This document shows, in pieces, positions 1 through 6,123 of a stretch of DNA of 64,000 bases. Made by a program: the position numbers and the translations under genes. Every line of letters begins with the position of its first letter. Position 1 is the first letter of the stretch. Under the pieces are notes generated by a model that was given only the letters and a program-made list of their open reading frames with translations, made no database searches and was not told the DNA's origin. This stretch comes from LZORAL124-50-18 sp051208045 (GTDB lineage Bacteria; Pseudomonadota; Gammaproteobacteria; Pseudomonadales; Oleiphilaceae): the NCBI GenBank assembly GCA_051208045.1, contig JBPJFY010000007.1:1-64000 (forward strand), written 5' to 3'.

Positions 1-122
1 GAAAGGACGTGGCCGATTACATCAGGTATTACAACCTGGATCGACTGCATTCGGCGAATAATGATTTATCGCCAATTGATTACGAAAATTCTCTAAAGAA
101 AGTGTCCGGTTTGAGTTGACCA
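1..122 (+). mobile_element. right end of an IS3-family insertion sequence
   Basis: The first 122 bases look like the 3' end of an IS3-family element. The reading frame ends in a transposase-like tail, and the stop codon lies inside what should be the terminal inverted repeat; the reverse complement of about 103-122 begins TGGTCAACTCAAACCGGACA, an IS3-like end. The left part lies outside the window, so completeness and target duplication cannot be judged. The end is inferred from this sequence alone. Confidence 0.55.
3..119 (+). CDS. IS3-family transposase OrfB, C-terminal end (partial)
   Basis: The frame starting at base 3 encodes 38 residues up to TGA at 117-119. It includes DYIRYYNLDRLHSANNDLSP, the typical end of the rve/DDE integrase domain of IS3-family OrfB proteins, where the motif YYNxxRxHS follows the last catalytic Glu. 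Only the C-terminus is present because the window starts inside the gene. The product would be the catalytic transposase of the element. It sits just left of the first attC of the array, so it either interrupts an upstream cassette or marks a boundary; the sequence does not decide which. Confidence 0.75.
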   Translation, partial: KDVADYIRYYNLDRLHSANNDLSPIDYENSLKKVSGLS

Positions 123-166
123 GAACAAATATTTGGGTTGAACAAATGCGTATACAATGAAAATAG

Positions 167-281
167 TGCTAACAAGTGGCTGCTACGGATTGTTTTTAGT
201 TAGCGCCTTTTGGGTCGTGGGCAAGCCACTTTAACCCAAAAGTCGCTAACTAAAAACAACGCGCAGAGCCAGGCGTTATGC
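167..281 (+). other. attC site 1
   Basis: Cassette recombination site. The left core is TGCTAAC at 167-173, followed by AAG, and the right core is GTTATGC at 275-281. The arms between them are long inverted repeats (for example TTTTTAGTTAGCG against CGCTAACTAAAAA), giving the extended hairpin typical of chromosomal integron attC sites. Orientation puts attI to the left. Confidence 0.85.
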
Positions 282-619
282 ACCTAGAGAGAAATATAGT
301 TATATCTATGGATGATAGAGTTAATACATTTAAAGAGTGGATCGGCGCTAGATCATTCTCCTCTTGTAGGCTTGTTCATTATGTCGGTGTTGGTAAGCCA
401 AACGCTAAAGATGTTCCTCTAGCAAATGTTATAGATGAAGTTGAAGGGTGTTATTTACAAGGTTTCTTAGTTGATTGGTACGATCATCAATCTATTTTGT
501 ATTTATGTATTCAAGAACCAGGTTGCCCGATGCCAACATTTGAGAAAATGGTAGCTGAAGAGGCCATAGAAGATGTTAATGAGATTCTCCGAAGAGCTGG
601 TTTCAATCCAGATGCATAA
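278..619 (+). CDS. integron cassette protein of unknown function
   Basis: A 113-residue soluble protein that I do not recognise. The centre is a predicted alpha/beta mix with the segment YLQGFLVDWYDHQSILYLC, and the C-terminus is an acidic helix. There is no signal peptide or membrane segment. The frame opens at an ATG inside the right core of attC 1 (GTTATGC); an alternative ATG at 308 would give MDDRVNTF and a 103-residue protein. No strong ribosome site precedes either start. The stop TAA (617-619) lies inside the left core of attC 2, so this is a minimal cassette with the gene filling all the space between the two sites. Base composition is AT-rich compared with the chromosome downstream. 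Confidence 0.7.
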   Translation: MHLERNIVISMDDRVNTFKEWIGARSFSSCRLVHYVGVGKPNAKDVPLANVIDEVEGCYLQGFLVDWYDHQSILYLCIQEPGCPMPTFEKMVAEEAIEDVNEILRRAGFNPDA

Positions 620-697
620 CAAGTTGGTGAAATACGCTCAGGAAAAAGACTCCCTCGCTGGACTCGCTAGCGCTCGCCATTTACCAAAACGTTATGC
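614..697 (+). other. attC site 2
   Basis: Left core GCATAAC at 614-620 and right core GTTATGC at 691-697, 84 bases in all. The arms are less perfectly paired than in site 1. The left core supplies the stop codon of the preceding cassette gene. Confidence 0.8.
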
Positions 698-764
698 ACA
701 GTAGGGATTATGCAACTTGGGAATTTGTCGATACAATAGTGGCATTTAAAACATGGAGTAAACA

Positions 765-1022
765 ATGCCAGTAATTAGCAGGTTTTACGGTATTCTGATC
801 GCAATGTATTTTAACGATCACAATCCACCACATTTTCATGCAAAGTATTCTGGCTATGAAGCACTGTTTAACTTTGATGGCGAAATCATAGAAGGCGAAC
901 TTCCAAGCAGGGCTGTAAAGTTTGTCCAAGAATGGATTTCTTATCATCAAGCAGAGTTGCAAGAAAACTGGGAAAGAGCTCGATCCGGTGAACCGTTAAA
1001 TTATATTGCGCCATTGGAGTAG
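765..1022 (+). CDS. DUF4160 domain protein, probable toxin-antitoxin partner
   Basis: An 85-residue protein of the DUF4160 family. It shows the family hallmark FYGILIAMYFNDHNPPHFHA near the N-terminus (residues about 7-27), then a short beta sheet (ALFNFDGEIIEGELP) and a C-terminal helix with WISYHQAELQENW. The length is normal for the family. It starts at ATG 765 with GGAG seven bases upstream. The next gene, a DUF2442 protein, begins 5 bases after its stop. This pair is widespread and often listed as a putative type II toxin-antitoxin module, but its biochemistry is not established and I infer the role from family and gene order. The pair travels as one cassette between attC 2 and attC 3. 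Confidence 0.85.
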   Translation: MPVISRFYGILIAMYFNDHNPPHFHAKYSGYEALFNFDGEIIEGELPSRAVKFVQEWISYHQAELQENWERARSGEPLNYIAPLE

Positions 1023-1027
1023 AAATT

Positions 1028-1282
1028 ATGTTACACGTTAAATCTGCAAAACATGTTTCCGATTTTATCCTGTGGGTAGCCTTTGATGACGGCTCCTCAG
1101 GAAATGTCGATTTATCAGGCGTTTTAAATGGTCCTGTTTTTCAGCCACTTCAGGATGTAAAAGTATTTTCAAAAGTGTCAGTAGATCCTGAGCTAGAAAC
1201 AGTTGTTTGGCCAAATGGCGCTGATCTTGCGCCAGAGTTTCTGAAAGAACTGCATAACAAGCAGCTCAACAGGACTCCGTAA
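1028..1282 (+). CDS. DUF2442 domain protein, partner of the DUF4160 protein
   Basis: An 84-residue DUF2442-like protein with the usual pattern: a short strand (LHVKSAKHVSDFILWVAF), the DGSSGNVDLS turn, a variable loop, then FSKVSVDPELETVVWPNGADLAPEFL. Such proteins pair with DUF4160 proteins and are presumed DNA-binding or antitoxin subunits; that role is not proven. The last 10 residues (HNKQLNRTP region) are encoded by attC 3, whose left core GCATAAC (1252-1258) is read as codons instead of supplying the stop. The natural domain probably ends near the ELHN residues, so the tail is an attC-derived extension. Translation is likely coupled to the upstream gene, 5 bases away. Confidence 0.85.
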   Translation: MLHVKSAKHVSDFILWVAFDDGSSGNVDLSGVLNGPVFQPLQDVKVFSKVSVDPELETVVWPNGADLAPEFLKELHNKQLNRTP

Positions 1283-1355
1283 TAATGTCACCTTTTTCGC
1301 GCTGCGCAGCAAAAAAGCCGCCATTATTACTACGCCTGTTAGCTAGGCGTTAGCA
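1252..1355 (+). other. attC site 3
   Basis: Left core GCATAAC at 1252-1258 and right core GTTAGCA at 1349-1355. The arms GTAATAATG and CATTATTAC pair around a GC-rich middle. The left arm is translated as the C-terminus of the DUF2442 protein, ending at TAA 1280-1282. Confidence 0.85.
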
Positions 1356-1375
1356 ATTGAAAGGACAAACTAGGT

Positions 1376-1813
1376 ATGAAAATTATAGGATGTTTTCTAG
1401 CGTTCGTCGGCGGCTTGTTACTGGGCTTCCCTTCGTATGCGAAGCAAGATATTAAGTTAAGTCTGACTTGTGGCTTCGATGGAATTGGATACGATGGCCT
1501 AGCAAAGGATAAAATTATTGAAAAATTTAGATATTACTCCGATGTAAATGAGTCTGGTGAATTCAAAGGGTTTGGTATAGTTAAGTCTGAGTTTGAATCG
1601 AATGGAGTTAAACACGAAATAGATTACACTTTTATTGAGTCGAGCTATGCGACTGCGACGAGTTCGAAACTAATCGGAAAAGGATTAAGACGAAGATTGT
1701 TGGTTTTTACATATATTTTTGACATGGAATCGTTGCAAGTTGATCGGATTGTGTCTAGCCTCCCTGAAGGACTAGACGAGCGCAAGCAAGGGGATTGCGC
1801 CAAATCAAAATAA
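1376..1813 (+). CDS. secreted integron cassette protein of unknown function
   Basis: A 145-residue protein with a clear Sec signal peptide: lysine-bearing start, a hydrophobic stretch IIGCFLAFVGGLLLGFP, and a probable cleavage after SYA (residues about 21-23). The mature part is about 120 residues, rich in beta-strand-like segments, with two cysteines (in LTCGF and GDCAK) that could form a disulfide in the periplasm. I do not recognise a family. It starts at ATG 1376, 21 bases after attC 3, with a weak AGGACAAAC upstream. It is the only gene of its cassette. Its composition is AT-rich like the other cassettes. Confidence 0.75.
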   Translation: MKIIGCFLAFVGGLLLGFPSYAKQDIKLSLTCGFDGIGYDGLAKDKIIEKFRYYSDVNESGEFKGFGIVKSEFESNGVKHEIDYTFIESSYATATSSKLIGKGLRRRLLVFTYIFDMESLQVDRIVSSLPEGLDERKQGDCAKSK

Positions 1814-1831
1814 CAAAGTGGATTTAAAAAA

Positions 1832-1945
1832 TGCTAACAAGGGTGTCCATTTGACACTTTGGCCGTCGTTCCGTTTTGGGGTGGCTACGCCACTTTACCC
1901 CAAAACTACTCTATGGCCAAAGTGCAAATGACACCGGCGTTAGGC
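1832..1945 (+). other. attC site 4
   Basis: Left core TGCTAAC at 1832-1838 and right core GTTAGGC at 1939-1945. The arms are strongly paired (TGTCATTTGCACTTTGGCC-like on the right against the mirrored left arm), with inner arms TTTTGGGGT and ACCCCAAAA. Confidence 0.85.
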
Positions 1946-1955
1946 GGCGTGTGAA

Positions 1956-2351
1956 ATGGTGGCTAGAAATCCCGTGCGTACAACGCAGCACCGCAAGCCA
2001 TTTTCAGCATCAAATTTTGTCGGTAACGTGTCGCAGCAGAACCGCCGCTTTCGTGCAGCGCCAACCCGCTCTTCCAACCTTAACGGCGTGCGGTCTGGCC
2101 CACGAAAACCTAGGGGGGCTTCCAGCTCAAGGTGCGTTATTTGCGCGAAGCAATGGAGTGTTTTGAACGTGATGGAAACAGTCGCAAATAACTACTTTAC
2201 CGGTCTGAAAGTTCCGAGCATCGCCCGTTCAGGTTCGGCTGCTGCCTCCGGCTTCACAGCCACAACGGTACAGCCTAACAATGCGCTTAAGGCCGCTCGC
2301 TTCGCTCACTGGACGTCAAAAAGCTGCGCTTTTTGCCGCCCCTTAGCTTAA
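1956..2351 (+). CDS. low-complexity cassette reading frame, possibly non-coding
   Basis: The cassette between attC 4 and attC 5 (about 410 bases) holds no convincing gene. The best frame, 131 residues from ATG 1956, is rich in R, S, A and N (for example NVSQQNRRFRA) with no recognisable domain. Its last 22 residues are a translation of attC 5. A second overlapping frame (1876-2166) is no better. Base composition here is more GC-rich than in neighbouring cassettes. It may be a non-coding cassette, a regulatory RNA, or a decayed gene. I list the frame only so the stretch is described. Confidence 0.2.
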   Translation: MVARNPVRTTQHRKPFSASNFVGNVSQQNRRFRAAPTRSSNLNGVRSGPRKPRGASSSRCVICAKQWSVLNVMETVANNYFTGLKVPSIARSGSAAASGFTATTVQPNNALKAARFAHWTSKSCAFCRPLA

Positions 2352-2360
2352 TCGTTAAAT
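2273..2360 (+). other. attC site 5
   Basis: Left core GCCTAAC at 2273-2279 and right core GTTAAAT at 2354-2360. The central arms AAAAAGCTGCGCTTTTT form a tight hairpin. Very similar in its inner part to attC 6, which suggests recent duplication or exchange between the two sites. Confidence 0.8.
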
Positions 2361-2802
2361 GACAATGATCTGCTCCGTACCGAAACGCATAGAAGAATTA
2401 ACAGTTACTGATCTAGAGGATTGTCGTTGGTGCGTATACCACAACGACGAAGAAGGCTATGACAGCTTTGAATTTGTCATACCTGATACTCATCCTAATT
2501 ATTCAGAGGATGTTATCGAAATTGAGTTGGCACACTTTATTTTTCCTGATGGTAGAACCCTGAAAGGCAGTTTTGACGGGGTAGCGTCTTTCTCAGTTTT
2601 CCATAATGGTAATTGGTATTCCTTCTGGTTCGGCATTTCAAAGCCAAGCAAGGGCACCATCGCTGAGTTCAAAGATTTTTTGACGGCTAATCGCCTTGCT
2701 CTACCCGTATCTGCAACAGCGATTAGAAGCGGCACATCAAGAATATACAACGGCTTGCAATACCTAGATAACAGCGGCACTATCCGTGAAATCGTCATTT
2801 AA
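2359..2802 (+). CDS. integron cassette protein of unknown function
   Basis: A 147-residue soluble acidic protein that I cannot place in a family. It has no signal peptide; the N-terminal third contains DLEDCRWCVYHNDEEGYDSFEF, the middle is beta-rich (LAHFIFPDGRTLKGSFDGVASFSVFHNGNWYSFWFG, positions about 50-90), and the end is short and polar. The ATG at 2359 overlaps the right core of attC 5 (GTTAAATG); a second in-frame ATG lies two codons later. The stop TAA 2800-2802 lies inside the left core of attC 6. The whole cassette is therefore gene plus attC with no spare DNA and no visible promoter, so expression probably depends on read-through or a neighbouring cassette promoter. Confidence 0.7.
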   Translation: MTMICSVPKRIEELTVTDLEDCRWCVYHNDEEGYDSFEFVIPDTHPNYSEDVIEIELAHFIFPDGRTLKGSFDGVASFSVFHNGNWYSFWFGISKPSKGTIAEFKDFLTANRLALPVSATAIRSGTSRIYNGLQYLDNSGTIREIVI

Positions 2803-2883
2803 CAATTGGTTCAAGTCGTTCGCTTCGCTCACTGGGACGCCCAAAAGCTGCGCTTTTGGCCGCCCCTTAACCAAACGTTAAAT
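2797..2883 (+). other. attC site 6
   Basis: Left core ATTTAAC at 2797-2803 and right core GTTAAAT at 2877-2883, with inner hairpin CCAAAAGCTGCGCTTTTGG. The left core supplies the stop of the preceding gene. Confidence 0.8.
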
Positions 2884-2886
2884 GTC

Positions 2887-3327
2887 ATGAATAAATTGGT
2901 AGCCACTCTCTTACTAATTCCTTGTGTAGCTCTTGCAAGTGAAACATGTCCATTGAATGGGTATTGGCAATCAGATGAAAAGCAAACACTTGAAAGCTTC
3001 TATAGCTCAGCAAATATAACTGAAAAACAAATCGAGTTATTCTCAAAAGGTTTTTTTGGCAAGCTTGTAGTTAAAATCGAATGTGGGCAATTTACCTCCG
3101 CGCTAGAAGGCTGGAGTGAAACAACGCCCTATGAAATACTAGAAAAAGGTAACGACAAACTCACTATAAGCTACATTGAACTCCCCGATGATGAAGCGCC
3201 AACGAAAAAGGAGCTGCACTTACATGGCCAATGCTATTCACTTCCTGTTAATGGTGGTCAGTTTCGAGAGTTTATGTGCAAATCAACCAAAGAAACATTT
3301 AACAAACAGCTCCAGCGGACTCCGTAA
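2887..3327 (+). CDS. secreted integron cassette protein of unknown function
   Basis: A 146-residue protein beginning at ATG 2887 with a Sec signal peptide (MNKLVATLLLIPCVALAS, cleavage probably after ALA). The mature part starts ETCPLNGYWQSDE and contains four cysteines, suggesting a disulfide-bonded periplasmic or secreted domain. The NGYWQSDE opening resembles small lipocalin-like or META-type secreted proteins, but I cannot assign a family. A longer frame from 2806 exists, but its first 27 residues are only attC 6 read through, so I chose 2887. The C-terminal tail NKQLQRTP is encoded by attC 7, as in the DUF2442 cassette. Confidence 0.75.
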   Translation: MNKLVATLLLIPCVALASETCPLNGYWQSDEKQTLESFYSSANITEKQIELFSKGFFGKLVVKIECGQFTSALEGWSETTPYEILEKGNDKLTISYIELPDDEAPTKKELHLHGQCYSLPVNGGQFREFMCKSTKETFNKQLQRTP

Positions 3328-3399
3328 TGTGTCGCATTTTTTGCAAAGAACAGCAAAAAAGTCGCCACATTACTTCGCGCGCTGACCAAGGCGTTAGCT
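3297..3399 (+). other. attC site 7
   Basis: Left core ATTTAAC at 3297-3303 and right core GTTAGCT at 3393-3399, with arms GTAATGTG and CACATTAC. Its left arm CAGCTCCAGCGGACTCCGTAA closely matches that of attC 3, so both encode an R-T-P-stop tail. Confidence 0.85.
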
Positions 3400-3413
3400 G
3401 AAAAGAATCAAGC

Positions 3414-3857
3414 ATGAATGTAATTGATCTTAAGAACAAAATAAGAAAGACGTTTAAAGATACTCCTTATCCCAAAGGTAAGTTGACGGATACTTACGAC
3501 GATGAAGGCGTATCAGAATACTTTTCAGGGAAAAAATGGGAAGGGCATGAGGTAACTGATTTAAGATATCATTCTGTTGCGTTAAGTTTCTTTGAACCTG
3601 ATGCATTTAGATATTACTTACCTTCATTTATGCTTGCCGAACTAGAAGACCCTGAAACAGCTGACATAATAGGTGAATCTATAGTTTTTCATTTTTCGCA
3701 ACCGCAGGACTACTGGAAAAACAGTTATGAAAAAAGATTATCCGTATTCACTTCTGCAGAAAAAGAAGTAATATTAGACTTCTTAGATTATATGCAAACT
3801 GAGTATGGCTTATTCGAGGATGCTATTATTTATGCATCTAGCCGACTTCACAGCTAA
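3414..3857 (+). CDS. integron cassette protein, DUF6714-like
   Basis: A 147-residue soluble protein. The block HSVALSFFEPDAFRYYLPSF followed by MLAELEDPETADIIGESIVF (residues about 43-83), with a helical C-terminus FTSAEKEVILDFLDYMQ, resembles the DUF6714 family of small proteins of unknown function. I make this match from memory with moderate certainty. It starts at ATG 3414, 15 bases after attC 7. The stop TAA 3855-3857 lies in the left core of attC 8, just before the IS insertion point. There is no signal peptide. Possible roles such as an immunity protein are speculation. Confidence 0.75.
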   Translation: MNVIDLKNKIRKTFKDTPYPKGKLTDTYDDEGVSEYFSGKKWEGHEVTDLRYHSVALSFFEPDAFRYYLPSFMLAELEDPETADIIGESIVFHFSQPQDYWKNSYEKRLSVFTSAEKEVILDFLDYMQTEYGLFEDAIIYASSRLHS

Positions 3858-3858
3858 C

Positions 3859-4339
3859 ACATATGAGCCTCCCCCCTGTCAACAGGCACGAGAACACCAA
3901 TGAGTCGCGCAGCGACTCTAAAAAATTCCATTGATCAGCACCTTACTTCATCTGTCACTGTCGGCTGTTAAGGGCTACTTACAGCAAACACATATAGAGG
4001 CTCTCTTATGATGGCGTTGACCATCCGCCTGACCGGGTCCGTCCATGGGGTTGGTCAGGGGCACTAGACATTCATCGGTTAACCTTGCACCGGCACTATT
4101 CAAGGGACGGGCTGCTTGTGCGCCAGTTAGTTTCAGGCTCAGGCAAGGTGTAAGCATCCTTTTTCAATGGCATTCATGCACGCCAATGAGGTGGCTAATC
4201 AAGTTCGACGGGCTCCGGTATCGGTTGTATAAAGATCGCGATTGATGTTCGATCAGTCAGCAGACGCGATGCTTTCAGGCAAAGCTTGCCACATTCCACC
4301 GTGGGTCCAGTTAGACGCATTGCTCACCTCATTGCGTGA
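3859..4339 (-). ncRNA. probable seekRNA/bridge RNA region of the IS1111-type element
   Basis: This 480-base stretch between the transposase stop and the element tip has no credible gene. In IS1111-group elements this end encodes the small structured RNA (seekRNA or bridge RNA) that guides target choice. The first 320 bases are about 98 percent identical in the deleted copy at 6124. Short frames here (for example a 60-codon one on the minus strand, 3975-4157) are conserved only because the copies are recent. The exact RNA ends and guide loops were not resolved by eye, so the RNA is an inference from element type and layout. Confidence 0.5.
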
Positions 4340-5383
4340 CTAACCCGCTAGAAATCGTTGTTCATCAAAGACGGTCCTGTGTTTTAACATAAAGAAAACG
4401 GCACGGCCCAGTTTGTGCGCCAGCGCCGAAAGAGCCTTGGCTTTGCTCATGCGTTTTTGTAATCGTTGTAAATACCGTTGTGCCTTGGGGTTGCCTCGCA
4501 GATAAAGTACGGCCGCTTCAGAGAATGCCCACTTAAGATGCGCGTTACCAATTTTATTGCCTTGCGTGCCATAGGACTTACCGGCAGATTCGGCTTTGCA
4601 CTTGACCAGACGACAATAGGAGGCAAATTTCTGAACCGTTTCAAAACGTTCGATGGTGCCAATCTCATAGAGAATGGTGAGCGCTAATATGCGTCCAATG
4701 CCGGGCACCGATCTGAGCAATTCCAAATACACCGGCTGGTGTTGTTTGGCTTGTTGTTCGATCAAGCCTTCGACTTTTGAGAGTTCTTTGGCATAACAAT
4801 CCAGGAGTGCCATATCCAGATCCACATTGCGTTGAACCAGCGGATCGTCAAAGGTACTTTTTAGTTGTTCGCGAGCACAAAGGTTTTTTAAATTGACCTT
4901 GTTTGGGGGCAAGTTGTATTGACTGGTGGTATTAACCACATGGGCTTTGAGATCAGCGCCATGGCGGACAATCCCCGTGCGTCGGCGCAGCAAGTCTCGG
5001 GTAGCCCTCATTTCCTTGGGATAGGTGTAGGCCAGCGGAAAGTTACCGCCCCGGATGAGGCAGGCAATTTTGTACGAGTCAATGCGATCATTTTTGGTTT
5101 TCCCACCATGAATCGCCCGCATGTAGAGGGCATGACCGAGAATAAAATGGATGCCATGCTGATCACAAAAATCACTGACCCAGTACCAGCAATGCATACA
5201 CTCGACACCGACCACGACTTTGCCAAGGTAGGGCGAGAGCAACTGCAACAGCGCGTCCGGACAGGCTTTGATTTGCCGGTGAAGTACGGTTTTGCCCTGA
5301 GCATCAAGAATGCAGACGTATAAAATTCGGGCGTGCAGGTCTATTCCACAATAAAAATCGTGGGAATTGGTATAAAATCTCAT
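4340..5383 (-). CDS. IS110/IS1111-family transposase
   Basis: A 347-residue recombinase of normal length. The N-terminal RuvC-like DEDD domain shows GIDLHARILYVCILD (first Asp near residue 14), VGVECMHCWYW (Glu near 60) and KNDRIDSYKIA (Asp pair near 97-100). The C-terminal transposase_20 domain shows LLRSVPGIGRILALTILYEIG and CRLVKCKAESAGK, the region with the catalytic Ser. The enzyme excises and integrates the element without a classical DDE mechanism, guided by the element's own RNA. All key residues appear intact, so this copy could be active. The promoter probably lies in the 85 bases before its start at 5383. Confidence 0.95.
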   Translation of the reverse strand: MRFYTNSHDFYCGIDLHARILYVCILDAQGKTVLHRQIKACPDALLQLLSPYLGKVVVGVECMHCWYWVSDFCDQHGIHFILGHALYMRAIHGGKTKNDRIDSYKIACLIRGGNFPLAYTYPKEMRATRDLLRRRTGIVRHGADLKAHVVNTTSQYNLPPNKVNLKNLCAREQLKSTFDDPLVQRNVDLDMALLDCYAKELSKVEGLIEQQAKQHQPVYLELLRSVPGIGRILALTILYEIGTIERFETVQKFASYCRLVKCKAESAGKSYGTQGNKIGNAHLKWAFSEAAVLYLRGNPKAQRYLQRLQKRMSKAKALSALAHKLGRAVFFMLKHRTVFDEQRFLAG

Positions 5384-5579
5384 AGAGCCTTCTCCTTTAT
5401 GGGTGTGGTGCCTTCCCAGCTTAGTGCGTTAGCAGTAAGTTGGGGGAGAAGGCTCAATAAGTATCAAGTGCATGCACCGGACATTTTACAGCGTGCGCCT
5501 TTTGCGTGTGGACAAGCCACTTTTACGCAAAAGCCACACACTGTAAAATGCGCGGTGATGCAGGCGTTATGATCACGTA

Positions 5580-5608
5580 TTGACTGAAATGCACGATGTA
5601 CATACAAT
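5580..5608 (+). promoter_or_regulatory. promoter and operator of the first brnT-brnA cassette
   Basis: A near-consensus sigma-70 promoter: TTGACT at 5580-5585, a 17-base spacer, and TACAAT at 5603-5608. The perfect palindrome TGTACAT-ACA-ATGTACA (about 5597-5613) overlaps the -10 box and fits an operator for autorepression by the BrnA ribbon-helix-helix antitoxin. The toxin ATG at 5615 is only 7 bases after the -10 box, so the transcript is probably leaderless. Confidence 0.75.
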
Positions 5609-5614
5609 GTACAG

Positions 5615-5896
5615 ATGATTAAATTCGAGTGGGATTCAGCTAAGGCTGAAGCAAATATCAAAAAGCACAAAGTCTCATTTGTAGAGGCTAGGTCTGTATT
5701 TTATGACGAGTTCGCAATTCAGTTTTTTGATGAAGACAACTCTGAATCAGAAGACCGTTTTCTAATGTTGGGCATGAGTAATGAGTCCAGAACGCTAATT
5801 GTCAGTCATTGTGAAAGAGATCAAGGTAATACAATACGTATAATCTCTGCACGTAAAGCAACCAATAATGAACGCAAGTTCTACCAAGGTGGTTAG
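5615..5896 (+). CDS. brnT: BrnT family type II toxin
   Basis: A 93-residue BrnT-family ribonuclease toxin of the RelE-like fold. It shows the family opening KFEWDSAKAEANIKKHKVSF, the central VFYDEFAIQFFDED, the SEDRFLMLGMS segment, and the end IRIISARKATNNERKFY, which in BrnT holds residues needed for RNA cleavage. It is expected to block translation until bound by BrnA. A strong own promoter lies just upstream, so the toxin messenger is probably leaderless. Its stop is followed after 1 base by the brnA start chosen here. The two genes form one cassette between attC 8 and attC 9. The protein looks complete and functional. Confidence 0.92.
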   Translation: MIKFEWDSAKAEANIKKHKVSFVEARSVFYDEFAIQFFDEDNSESEDRFLMLGMSNESRTLIVSHCERDQGNTIRIISARKATNNERKFYQGG

Positions 5897-5897
5897 T

Positions 5898-6122
5898 ATG
5901 AGAGATGAATATGATTTTTCGAAAATGAAGTCGCGCAAAAATCCTTATGCGGCCAAACTGAAAAAGTCAGTTACCATTAGACTTGGTGAAGACGTAATTG
6001 ATTATTTTAAAGGTATGGCAGAAGATACTGGAGTTCCTTACCAGAGCTTAATCAACCTATATTTAAGAGATTGCGCTGCCCATCATAAAAAAATTGATAT
6101 ATCCTGGCACAGTCAGTCATAA
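5898..6122 (+). CDS. brnA: BrnA family antitoxin
   Basis: A 74-residue BrnA antitoxin. MRDEYDFSKMKSRKNPYAAK is the typical opening, followed by the ribbon-helix-helix core (KKSVTIRLGEDVIDYFKGMA, then PYQSLINLYLRDCA). It binds and neutralises BrnT and, as a dimer, represses the shared promoter. I chose ATG 5898 because AAGGTGG lies 7 bases upstream and the family starts with this motif; an in-frame ATG at 5868 overlaps the toxin gene and would add 10 unusual residues. The stop TAA 6120-6122 lies inside the left core of attC 9. Confidence 0.9.
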   Translation: MRDEYDFSKMKSRKNPYAAKLKKSVTIRLGEDVIDYFKGMAEDTGVPYQSLINLYLRDCAAHHKKIDISWHSQS

Positions 6123-6123
6123 C

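Larger units (their letters stand above)
3859..5467 (-). mobile_element. IS1111-type (IS110 family) insertion sequence, complete copy
   Basis: An element of about 1.6 kb inserted in attC 8. It carries one transposase gene on the minus strand, a short end upstream of it (about 85 bases) and a long non-coding end downstream (about 480 bases). Subterminal inverted repeats GAGCCTCCCCC (from 3865) and GGGGGAGAAGGCTC (5442-5455) lie a few bases in from the tips. No target duplication is visible. Subterminal repeats plus a long 3' non-coding end are features of the IS1111 group, and insertion at the attC core is known for the IS1111-attC subgroup. The ends are fixed by comparison with the second copy at 6124-6880 to within one or two bases. 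Confidence 0.85.
3852..5572 (+). other. attC site 8, interrupted by an IS1111-type element
   Basis: The left core AGCTAAC is at 3852-3858. The rest of the site resumes at about 5466 with AAGTGCATGCACCGG and runs to the right core GTTATGA at 5566-5572. Removing the insertion gives a normal attC of about 113 bases with long arms (TTTTACAG/CTGTAAAA and CTTTTGCGT/ACGCAAAAG). The element is inserted just after the AAC of the left core. While interrupted, the two half-sites are separated by 1.6 kb. Confidence 0.8.

Noticed and set aside
700..740. Promoter for the DUF4160 cassette around TACAAT (732-737)
   Set aside because: No acceptable -35 at proper spacing; I would not list it as a site.
1876..2166. 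Reading frame across attC 4 and into the next cassette
   Set aside because: It is mostly attC and low complexity with no family.
2806..2886. N-terminal extension of the secreted cassette protein at 2887
   Set aside because: These 27 codons are attC 6 read through; the signal peptide begins at 2887.
3975..4157. 60-codon minus-strand reading frame in the IS non-coding end, also present at 6240-6422
   Set aside because: It is conserved only because the two IS copies are recent; it overlaps the region expected to encode the guide RNA and has no domain or ribosome site.
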